Source: GWE2-40-63 sp050251815 (GTDB lineage Bacteria; Bacteroidota; Bacteroidia; Bacteroidales; SZUA-534). From it: a stretch of 27,170 bases of DNA. Shown here piece by piece: positions 16,691-23,296 of the stretch (position 1 is the first letter of the stretch; each line of letters begins with the position of its first letter). The notes beneath the pieces are model-generated. The model ran no database searches and was not told the DNA's origin. It was given only the letters and a program-made list of their open reading frames with translations. The position numbers and the translations under genes are program-made. Location: positions 1-27,170 of the forward strand of contig JBFWMB010000054.1 in NCBI GenBank assembly GCA_050251815.1, read 5' to 3'.

Positions 16691-17236
16691 CTATTCCGAT
16701 GCGGTTTCGCTTTCGATTTTAGGACCGCAAATACTGCAAAATTGCGATTTCTTTTGGTCAATATCTTCAACATAGGTACTTGAACGCATTACGCAGGTGG
16801 GAACCTGGCAATGAACCAATCCGAACATGTGTCCCAATTCATGAATAATTACTTTTTTAAATCGTAAAAAAGTAAGTTCATAATCAGGAGCTAAGCCATA
16901 TTGCTCGTTACGCAAGCGGTAATTCGAAACTACCCCCGAATTTCCATTAAAAATGGCCTGGCCAAACAAAAAGGTTAAAATGGGAATGTATAAATCGACT
17001 GAAATAAGTGCAATTTTTTTATCGTTTTCGGTATCTTCATTGGCATCGAGCCAATGCAATATTTTATTGGCATCATATTGTCGGCGCTTAAAATCGTAAA
17101 AAGGCTCTATATCTAAATCCAGATTACGTAAATGCACCTGCCGGTTAAAAGTTAGTGAAACTTCCTGGCTAAGTCGTTGCAAACAGTCCGGTTCAAACTG
17201 CCCCTTTATAAAGAATATGATTTGTTGTTTCTTCAA
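16691..17236 (-). CDS. amzA: Archaemetzincin-like zinc metalloprotease (peptidase family M54)
   Basis: This 181-residue cytoplasmic protein carries the archaemetzincin signature HELGHMFGLVHCQVPTCVM. Residues H132, H136 and H142 are the catalytic zinc ligands and E133 is the general base. C143, C148, C167 and C170 match the second, structural zinc site of M54 proteins (HExxHxxGx3Cx4CxM, then CxxC). The metzincin Met-turn is M150. The length fits the archaeal and bacterial members (about 170-200). Physiological substrates are unknown. It lies 47 nt after the sigma-54 regulator gene on the same strand with no terminator seen between, so co-transcription with the two-component genes is possible. 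Confidence 0.92.
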   Translation of the reverse strand: MKKQQIIFFIKGQFEPDCLQRLSQEVSLTFNRQVHLRNLDLDIEPFYDFKRRQYDANKILHWLDANEDTENDKKIALISVDLYIPILTFLFGQAIFNGNSGVVSNYRLRNEQYGLAPDYELTFLRFKKVIIHELGHMFGLVHCQVPTCVMRSSTYVEDIDQKKSQFCSICGPKIESETASE

Positions 17237-17283
17237 CTAGCTGATTTACAATAAAACTATATTACAATTTTTAAAAAAACAAG

Positions 17284-18627
17284 TTAATCAGTTTCTGATT
17301 TTAAATCGTATTTTTTAATCTTATTATACAAGGTTACCCGGTCGATGCTCAATGCTTTCGATGCGCGCGATATATTCCAATTGTATTTGTTTAAAATAAG
17401 CTGAATGTGTCTTTTTTCCAAATCTTCGAGACTTTCGGCTGAATTGTATACAATTTCTTTACCTAAAGGCAAATCTTTAAGCCTGATTTCTTTTCCGTTA
17501 CCAATTACAATAGCCCGTTCAATCATGTTTTCCAGTTCGCGCACATTACCCGGAAATTCAAATTCCTCAATGCGTTTCATGGCAGCCGGCTCCACAGAAA
17601 CCATATCACGGCTCATGGCATTGCAGTATTTTTTTATAAAATAATCGACCAGTAAAGGAATATCTTCAACCCTCTCACGTAGCGGAGGAACATGAATGTT
17701 TACCACATTTAAGCGATAGTACAAATCTTCGCGGAAGGTGCCGTTTTCGACCATTTTTTTCAGGTTTTTGTTGGTGGCACAAATCACCCTAAAATCAGAT
17801 TTAATTTCCTTGTTTCCGCCCACCCGAACAAAGCTTTTGGTTTCGAGTACGCGCAACAGTTCAACCTGCATCTTGGTTGAAATAGTAGCTATTTCATCTA
17901 AAAAGATGGTTCCGCCGTCGGCCATTTCAAAGCGCCCTTTTCGGTTAAACATGGCCCCGGTAAACGCACCTTTTTCGTGTCCAAACAATTCGCTTTCGAG
18001 CAAACTCTCGGTTAAAGCTCCGCAATGCACACTTACCAGCGAAAAGTATTTGCGTGGGGAATTAAAGTGGATGGCGCGGGCTATGAGTTCTTTTCCGGTT
18101 CCGCTTTCGCCGGTAATTATAACCGATGAATTGGATTGGGCAACGCTTTCAATTTCTTTAAAAACTTTCATCATGGGCTCGCTCACACCAATAATATCTT
18201 CCACATTTTCGAGCGAAACTACTTTATTTCGCAGGGCATCGTTTTCGGTTTTAAGCGAAATGTGCTTGGTAGCGTTGCGGATTAAGTGCGAAAGATCGTC
18301 AGGGTCGAATGGTTTGGTAACATAATCGTAAGCACCGTCTTTTAGTGCCTGAACAGCCGTATCGACCGATGCAAAAGCAGTCATTATTATAACAATGGCA
18401 TCTTTATTTAAAACTTTTATGCGGCGATGCATCTCCAAACCATCCATGCCGGGCATTTTAATATCAGCCAAAACAATATCGAAGCTTTTCGACTCCAATA
18501 AACTCAGTGCCTCTTTTGCATCGGCAGCACAAGCAACCTGGTAACCGTCTTCGATAAACCAATTGTTCAGCGAATCGCGAACCGATGCTTCATCGTCAAC
18601 AATAAGTATGGAAATTGATTTTGCCAT
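17284..18627 (-). CDS. NtrC-family sigma-54-dependent response regulator
   Basis: This 447-residue protein has three domains. The receiver (1-120) has acidic pocket D11/D12, phosphoacceptor D55 in DIVLADIKMPGMDG and K105. The AAA+ sigma-54 interaction domain (about 145-375) has Walker A GESGTGKE (173-180), the sigma-54-contacting loop GAFTGA (220-225) and Walker B FLDE. A Fis-type helix-turn-helix at the C-terminus (about 405-445, NISRASKALSIDRVTLYNKI) binds upstream enhancer sites. The intact GAFTGA means it should activate sigma-54 promoters. It begins 15 nt after the sensor kinase stop and forms a two-component pair with it. The most likely target is the adjacent binding-protein/Fe-S/NrfD operon, which has a sigma-54-like promoter (inference). 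Confidence 0.95.
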   Translation of the reverse strand: MAKSISILIVDDEASVRDSLNNWFIEDGYQVACAADAKEALSLLESKSFDIVLADIKMPGMDGLEMHRRIKVLNKDAIVIIMTAFASVDTAVQALKDGAYDYVTKPFDPDDLSHLIRNATKHISLKTENDALRNKVVSLENVEDIIGVSEPMMKVFKEIESVAQSNSSVIITGESGTGKELIARAIHFNSPRKYFSLVSVHCGALTESLLESELFGHEKGAFTGAMFNRKGRFEMADGGTIFLDEIATISTKMQVELLRVLETKSFVRVGGNKEIKSDFRVICATNKNLKKMVENGTFREDLYYRLNVVNIHVPPLRERVEDIPLLVDYFIKKYCNAMSRDMVSVEPAAMKRIEEFEFPGNVRELENMIERAIVIGNGKEIRLKDLPLGKEIVYNSAESLEDLEKRHIQLILNKYNWNISRASKALSIDRVTLYNKIKKYDLKSETD

Positions 18628-18642
18628 AATACAATCCTTTCT

Positions 18643-20310
18643 TTATTCCTTATGTAAGGGTAAAATTATCGACATGGTGGTGTATTTTCCAACTTCAGAA
18701 TCGACCTCAATTTTGCCCTTATGATTTTGTACAATTCCATGAACAATAGCCAAACCCAAACCTACCCCATTCACTTTTTGTTTGGCCGAAAAGAAGGGCT
18801 CAAAAATATGCTGAATATCGTCGGGGCTGATTCCAATTCCATTATCAACTATATCGAGTTTTATGTGCACATCGTCGGGATTTGACGTGCGCATGACCAC
18901 TTCGCCATTTTCAGAAACCGCTTCCGATGCATTAACCAGCATGGCAATACAGGCTTGCTTAATCTGGTTCTCGCGACAGCTGATAATATCGTTGGCCGCT
19001 TTAAAATCGGTATAAAAATGTATGTTCGATATCTTAAGCTGATGCGCCATTAAATCGTAAGCTTCTTTTAAAATTTTGTGCATGGGTTTGGCTTCAAAAT
19101 TCTCCTGATCTTTACGCGAAAAATCGAGCAGGCTTTTTACAATATCGCCACAGCGTTTGGTTTCCGACTCAATTATCTTCAGGTATTTCAACATCGAATC
19201 TTTGGAATTTTGTTCCATCTGATTCTTTTCAAGTAACTTATGAACCAATTTGGTATATGTTAAAACACCCGAAAGCGGGTTGTTAATTTCGTGCGCAACC
19301 GACGACGACAGCTTACCCAGCGATGCAATCCGCTCAATATGTATCAGTTCCTTTTGCATCTGCACCAGCTTATCCGACTTTTTCTGCACTTTATATTCCA
19401 ACTGTTTCGACCAGTTTTGAAGCTCCAGATTAGCAGTATTCAGGTTATCGAGCATGTTGTTAAAAGCCTGCGAAACCATGCGCATATCATCGAGTAAATT
19501 GGGTTTTATTTCGATGCGGGTTGACCGATCGCCATTGGCTACCGATTCGCTGGCCAGAATTATGGAGTGTAAGGGTTTTTTTATTTTACTGCTGGTAAAA
19601 AGTATTAAAAACAGCACCAGCAAAACGGTGGTAATGGTGGCTAAAATAAAAAACTCCGTCGAAGAACGTTTAATAGATCCATCGAGTTCGGTTAATGGAA
19701 CTTTTATAATTAACGAACCCAATAACTTATCGTTTTCGCTGTGATAATGGCAATCGGCAGTAAAGCACGATTTTTCGTTTAATATGGGTTTACGGATAAG
19801 CAATTGCCGATGTCCACGCTCGGTCTGGTTCATACTGCAAGCGCTTTTCATATCGATTATCCGGTACGATTTTTCTTCCTGCGAAAACATGGTATTAAAA
19901 TCGCTATGACACGAAATACAATTGGCATTACTAATGCCCGATAATTCGCTGTTGTGGGTTGAAAAAACCAGACTGTCGGTATGGTTATACATATTCACCT
20001 CGTCGATTCCGGGAATGGTATTAATAATATCCAAACTGCTTTGCAAGGCGCCTTTATCGTTGGTAAGCATGGAATAATACAGCGAACCTTCGACCATAGA
20101 GCCAACCATGTTACCATTTTGCTTAATAACTGTATTCAGGTACTCGCGGTACACATAGTGAAAAATGGAACCAAACGATAAAAATAGAATTAAAGATAAA
20201 ATACTTATGGTATATACTACCCGGCCATAAATTGAACGGTGAAACCGAAGGTATTTTTTCAGTTTAGGCTTGATGGTTCCGTTTATATTTGTTGCAGTTT
20301 GCTCTTCCAT
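18643..20310 (-). CDS. Membrane sensor histidine kinase with periplasmic CxxCH (possible c-heme) domain
   Basis: From the ATG at 20310 this is a 555-residue protein. The in-frame start 19 codons upstream would add a Cys-rich tail over the terminator region and is rejected. TM1 is at about 29-51 and TM2 at 219-240, enclosing a periplasmic domain of about 165 residues. That domain contains C131-I-S-C134-H135, a textbook CxxCH c-type heme motif, plus C158 and a second C182-x4-C187-H188. A HAMP domain (240-293), coiled coil (290-330), HisKA with H340 (SSSVAHEINNPLSGVL) and HATPase_c with N460, DNGIGIS and GVGLGLAI follow. All catalytic boxes are intact. Heme attachment is inferred from the motif alone. 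It pairs with the following sigma-54 regulator, and its location beside a redox operon fits sensing of redox state or an electron acceptor. Confidence 0.93.
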   Translation of the reverse strand: MEEQTATNINGTIKPKLKKYLRFHRSIYGRVVYTISILSLILFLSFGSIFHYVYREYLNTVIKQNGNMVGSMVEGSLYYSMLTNDKGALQSSLDIINTIPGIDEVNMYNHTDSLVFSTHNSELSGISNANCISCHSDFNTMFSQEEKSYRIIDMKSACSMNQTERGHRQLLIRKPILNEKSCFTADCHYHSENDKLLGSLIIKVPLTELDGSIKRSSTEFFILATITTVLLVLFLILFTSSKIKKPLHSIILASESVANGDRSTRIEIKPNLLDDMRMVSQAFNNMLDNLNTANLELQNWSKQLEYKVQKKSDKLVQMQKELIHIERIASLGKLSSSVAHEINNPLSGVLTYTKLVHKLLEKNQMEQNSKDSMLKYLKIIESETKRCGDIVKSLLDFSRKDQENFEAKPMHKILKEAYDLMAHQLKISNIHFYTDFKAANDIISCRENQIKQACIAMLVNASEAVSENGEVVMRTSNPDDVHIKLDIVDNGIGISPDDIQHIFEPFFSAKQKVNGVGLGLAIVHGIVQNHKGKIEVDSEVGKYTTMSIILPLHKE

Positions 20311-20365
20311 ACCCAAGGTGAAAAATAAACAAGTGATTGATTGATTTTTATGGATGCAAATTAGC

Positions 20366-20395
20366 AAAAACCGGGCATTTACGCACCCGGTTTTT
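20366..20395 (-). terminator. Rho-independent terminator of the GcvH/NrfD/Fe-S operon
   Basis: AAAAACCGGG (20366-20375) and CCCGGTTTTT (20386-20395) form a perfect 10-bp stem with a 10-nt loop, ending in T runs on both strands. It lies 15 nt after the stop of the GcvH-like gene and before the kinase start, so the redox operon and the two-component genes are separate transcription units, at least partly. Confidence 0.85.
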
Positions 20396-20410
20396 CCTGT
20401 ATTATGTCAG

Positions 20411-21121
20411 CTATTTTAAAAATTCCTTCTGAAAACTATTCCAGACCTCCGCATTCATTTCAGCCAGCGGATAGTCCATCAGCTCACCTCCTTCCTGCAA
20501 AACTACATTGCTTAAGTTTGCATTGCTTTCGGCCATCGATACGGCAACAAAATCCTTAAAGCGGCTCATCTCGCTTTCGTACCATGCTTTTGAGTCTTCG
20601 CCCAAATAGTACTGGTTGGTTTCTGCTTTCCAATTGGCCGGTTCAATTTTATAAAGCCAGCCCCCATCGAAAGGATTCTCGAGCATTTTTTCCGGAGCTT
20701 CGAAGACTTTAAAATTGGCCTTTAAAATGGTTCCCGAAATGGGCGAAAGCACTTCGAGCGATTTACCATCTTTTACCAGCGTCGAAATAACATCGCCTTT
20801 TTTAACGGTTTCTCCAACTGATTTTAAAGATTCAACATTCGACGCCCCGGTAATATGTAACAACCAATCGTCGATTCCAATCTGAGCATTACCCGATTTC
20901 TCGAGAAAAGCCCAGGTGTGATGCTGGCTGTAAAAAACGCCTTTCGGAATTTTCAACACTGAAGTAGTTAAGCGACTCAGCGAATCCTGAATTTTAGCTA
21001 CAAACTTTGTTTTTCGGTTTATCATAATCCAAAAAGGAATCAAAACCATGAAAAACGCTATGATAATTAAGTATTCAATACCTTTTGTCTGAAAGATATC
21101 GTGATAAGTAAAACCATCCAT
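20411..21121 (-). CDS. Membrane-anchored GcvH-like protein without the lipoyl lysine
   Basis: From the ATG at 21121 this is a 236-residue protein; an in-frame TTG 13 codons upstream is less likely. One membrane helix (15-34) is followed by the positively charged NRKTKFVAK, placing the rest in the cytoplasm. Residues 60-165 match glycine-cleavage H protein: GVFYSQHHTWAFLEKSGNAQ, IGIDDWLLHI, SVGETVKKGD, LSPISGTI and GGWLYKIEPANW. In an ungapped alignment the lipoyl-lysine position is G119, with a lysine one residue later (K120). A 70-residue C-terminal tail is shared with the fused GcvH protein upstream. No glycine-cleavage genes are nearby. The operon context suggests a structural or electron-transfer role in a membrane complex (inference). 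Confidence 0.88.
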   Translation of the reverse strand: MDGFTYHDIFQTKGIEYLIIIAFFMVLIPFWIMINRKTKFVAKIQDSLSRLTTSVLKIPKGVFYSQHHTWAFLEKSGNAQIGIDDWLLHITGASNVESLKSVGETVKKGDVISTLVKDGKSLEVLSPISGTILKANFKVFEAPEKMLENPFDGGWLYKIEPANWKAETNQYYLGEDSKAWYESEMSRFKDFVAVSMAESNANLSNVVLQEGGELMDYPLAEMNAEVWNSFQKEFLK

Positions 21122-21175
21122 AATTGTAAATTTTAAATCAATTGAACTGCTTACATCCAATTGTGGTTAAACAAA

Positions 21176-22399
21176 CTATTTTTTAGCCCATTCGGGCGAT
21201 TCACGCAATACCGGCATGCGATTAATAATCCAACGGAAAATCCAAATTTCAGTAAAGATTACAGCCAATGTAACTGCAATTTCCATCCACGAGGGATAAT
21301 ATGGTATGGCTGCATCCCATTTGAAACCAATTACGGTTACATTCAAGCGGTTAATAATAATTCCAAGCATGGTAATTACTGCCGCCACTTTAGCCATAAA
21401 AAAGCTGTTCTTTTTATAACTGTAAACAAACAAAAGCATGGGTAACAGCACAAACCCAAACATTTCGGTTAAAAACCATAAGCCCCACGATGTAGTTAAA
21501 TGGCTCCAGTGTTGTTCATGAACAAAAATTAAAACCTGTAAAAAGAAATAGGCAAACATGGCCATGGCACATATTTTACACAGGCTAATTACAATGGAAT
21601 GGTGGGCTTTTTGATTTTTTTCATTAATCTGGTCGGAGAATACTTTGTTGCTGATGGAACCCTCAAAAATTACCATCGATAGTCCGGCAAAAATACTGGA
21701 TACAAAGAACATAATGGGAATGAACTCATTGTACCAAAGGGGATGAATTTTATCTTTTGCCATTAAAAACAAGGCACCCAAACCCGATTGATGCAGTGTT
21801 GAAAGGGTGATTCCAAAAATAACAGCACCAATGGTCATGGCTGATAGTATTTTATGTGCTCTTTTATGGCCAATCCATTCAGCAATAGCCGGCGAAAACT
21901 CAATAAGCTGGGCTATCATATACAATAAAAAGTGCCAGGCAACTAAAAACAAAACCGAGCTGGTACCAAAACTATTTCCAATAATGGGATTAACTACGTT
22001 CCATGGGCGACCTAAATCGAGCAGTAGTGCGCCGGCATAAAATACATAAGCCAAAAATCCATTAAGTACGGTTACCCGAACAATGGAATGGTACTTTTTC
22101 ATGTTCAGTATGTAAACCATAAAGGTTATTACGTAGGCACCACCGGCAAAAGCTACTCCGGTAACTACATCGAAACCAATCCAAAGACCCCAGGGAACAT
22201 CCTGCGTTAAATTGGTAATGGAACCGATACCGTATATAAAACGGATAACAATTAACACCAAACCCAATAGCATTATGGGTAACGATATCACATTAAAAGG
22301 GGTTAACCATTTTCCTTTTGGCCTTAATTCCTGCTTCAGAAATTGCCAAATATTTTTTCCATCGTTATCACGATAAATCATTGCATCGGTGTTACTCAT
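21176..22399 (-). CDS. NrfD/HybB-type polytopic membrane subunit
   Basis: This 407-residue inner-membrane protein has about nine to ten hydrophobic helices. Characteristic blocks of the NrfD/PsrC superfamily, closest in feel to HybB, are DVPWGLWIGFDVVTGVAFAG, LDLGRPWNVVNPIIGNSFGT and STLHQSGLGALFLMAKDKIH. These proteins exchange electrons with the quinone pool and partner with a periplasmic four-cluster Fe-S protein. The gene starts inside the end of the Fe-S gene (8-nt overlap), so the two are translationally coupled and form a HybA-HybB-like pair. No hydrogenase, molybdoenzyme or cytochrome c subunit is encoded in the window. The direction of electron flow is unknown. Confidence 0.93.
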   Translation of the reverse strand: MSNTDAMIYRDNDGKNIWQFLKQELRPKGKWLTPFNVISLPIMLLGLVLIVIRFIYGIGSITNLTQDVPWGLWIGFDVVTGVAFAGGAYVITFMVYILNMKKYHSIVRVTVLNGFLAYVFYAGALLLDLGRPWNVVNPIIGNSFGTSSVLFLVAWHFLLYMIAQLIEFSPAIAEWIGHKRAHKILSAMTIGAVIFGITLSTLHQSGLGALFLMAKDKIHPLWYNEFIPIMFFVSSIFAGLSMVIFEGSISNKVFSDQINEKNQKAHHSIVISLCKICAMAMFAYFFLQVLIFVHEQHWSHLTTSWGLWFLTEMFGFVLLPMLLFVYSYKKNSFFMAKVAAVITMLGIIINRLNVTVIGFKWDAAIPYYPSWMEIAVTLAVIFTEIWIFRWIINRMPVLRESPEWAKK

Positions 22400-23255
22400 C
22401 GTTTTCAGTTTTAAGTTCGTTATCTTTTGTGGCTTGATGTAATCCTAAGAGCATAGCTGGCCATAACACAAAAATGCTGGGCACGCTGTATAAAAATCCT
22501 TTTGACAGCTCAGGATACGACGATTTTTGAATTTTTGTATTGAATCCCAATTCGTTGAATGGAACCGGTGACAGGTATAAAAAGCTGGTTCCACCGGCTT
22601 CGTGTTCACCATAAATGTGATCGTAATAAGTATCCGGGTCGTCATGAATCCGGCGACGGGCTTCTTTAATCAACTCTTCGCGTGTACCAAAAGTCAAGGC
22701 TTCGGCCGGGCAATTTTCAACGCAGGCCGGAAGTTCTCCTTCGGCTAAACGATCGACACACATGGTACATTTCACAATTTTTGGATTGGCACTGTGGTAT
22801 TCAAACTTGGGAATATCGAACGGACAGGAAACCATACAATAACGGCAACCCATACATTTGTTTCCACGCCAGGTTACCGGTCCTTCGGGAGTTTTTAGCA
22901 TGGCTTTTGTTAAACAAGCCGCAGCACAAGCAGGTTGGTTGCAATGCATGCATTGTTGTTTTACAAACACTTCACCTTTTGAGGTTTCATAACTATTAAT
23001 TACTGTCCTACGTGTTTCGTCGAGTTTACGAACTACGCCTGTTTCGGGAACATCGGTTGGTTCCGGAAGTCCGTTAGCTTCAGCGCACGCAAATTCACAA
23101 CTCTGACATCCTACACAGCGGGTAGAATCGTAAAGAACGGCTTTAAAACTTACAGCTTCTTCTTCGGTTGGAGCAGCTTTGGCATCTTTTCCCAAGGCCA
23201 GGGTTAAACCCGTTAATCCAACCATCTGAAAAAAACTTCTTCTATCTAATCCCAT
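22392..23255 (-). CDS. Tat-exported 4x[4Fe-4S] ferredoxin-like protein (HybA/DmsB type)
   Basis: This 287-residue protein has a Tat-like signal, MGLDRRSFFQMVGLTGLTLA, with the twin arginines R5-R6. Sixteen cysteines fall in four groups: C47/50/53/57, C102/105/110/114, C134/137/140/144 and C163/166/178/182, enough for four [4Fe-4S] clusters as in HybA, DmsB and NrfC. A C-terminal hydrophobic helix (about 258-273) anchors it, as in HybA, so it sits on the periplasmic face of the membrane next to the NrfD-like subunit. It would relay electrons between NrfD and an unidentified periplasmic partner. The upstream binding-protein fusion gene ends 41 nt before it. Confidence 0.94.
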   Translation of the reverse strand: MGLDRRSFFQMVGLTGLTLALGKDAKAAPTEEEAVSFKAVLYDSTRCVGCQSCEFACAEANGLPEPTDVPETGVVRKLDETRRTVINSYETSKGEVFVKQQCMHCNQPACAAACLTKAMLKTPEGPVTWRGNKCMGCRYCMVSCPFDIPKFEYHSANPKIVKCTMCVDRLAEGELPACVENCPAEALTFGTREELIKEARRRIHDDPDTYYDHIYGEHEAGGTSFLYLSPVPFNELGFNTKIQKSSYPELSKGFLYSVPSIFVLWPAMLLGLHQATKDNELKTENDE

Positions 23256-23296
23256 AGTAGTATTAATTTTTTGTGGTTAAAATATGGTATAGTCAC

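Noticed and set aside
17738..18325. 195-residue open frame on the plus strand
   Set aside because: It is antisense to the sigma-54 response regulator and its composition reflects the opposite strand's codons.
20411..21121. Glycine cleavage system H protein
   Set aside because: It has a membrane anchor, Gly at the lipoyl-lysine position and an extra C-terminal tail, and there are no gcvT or gcvP genes nearby.
21176..23255. Complete hydrogenase-2 type operon
   Set aside because: Only HybA- and HybB-like subunits are present. Large and small [NiFe] subunits and maturation genes are absent in the window.
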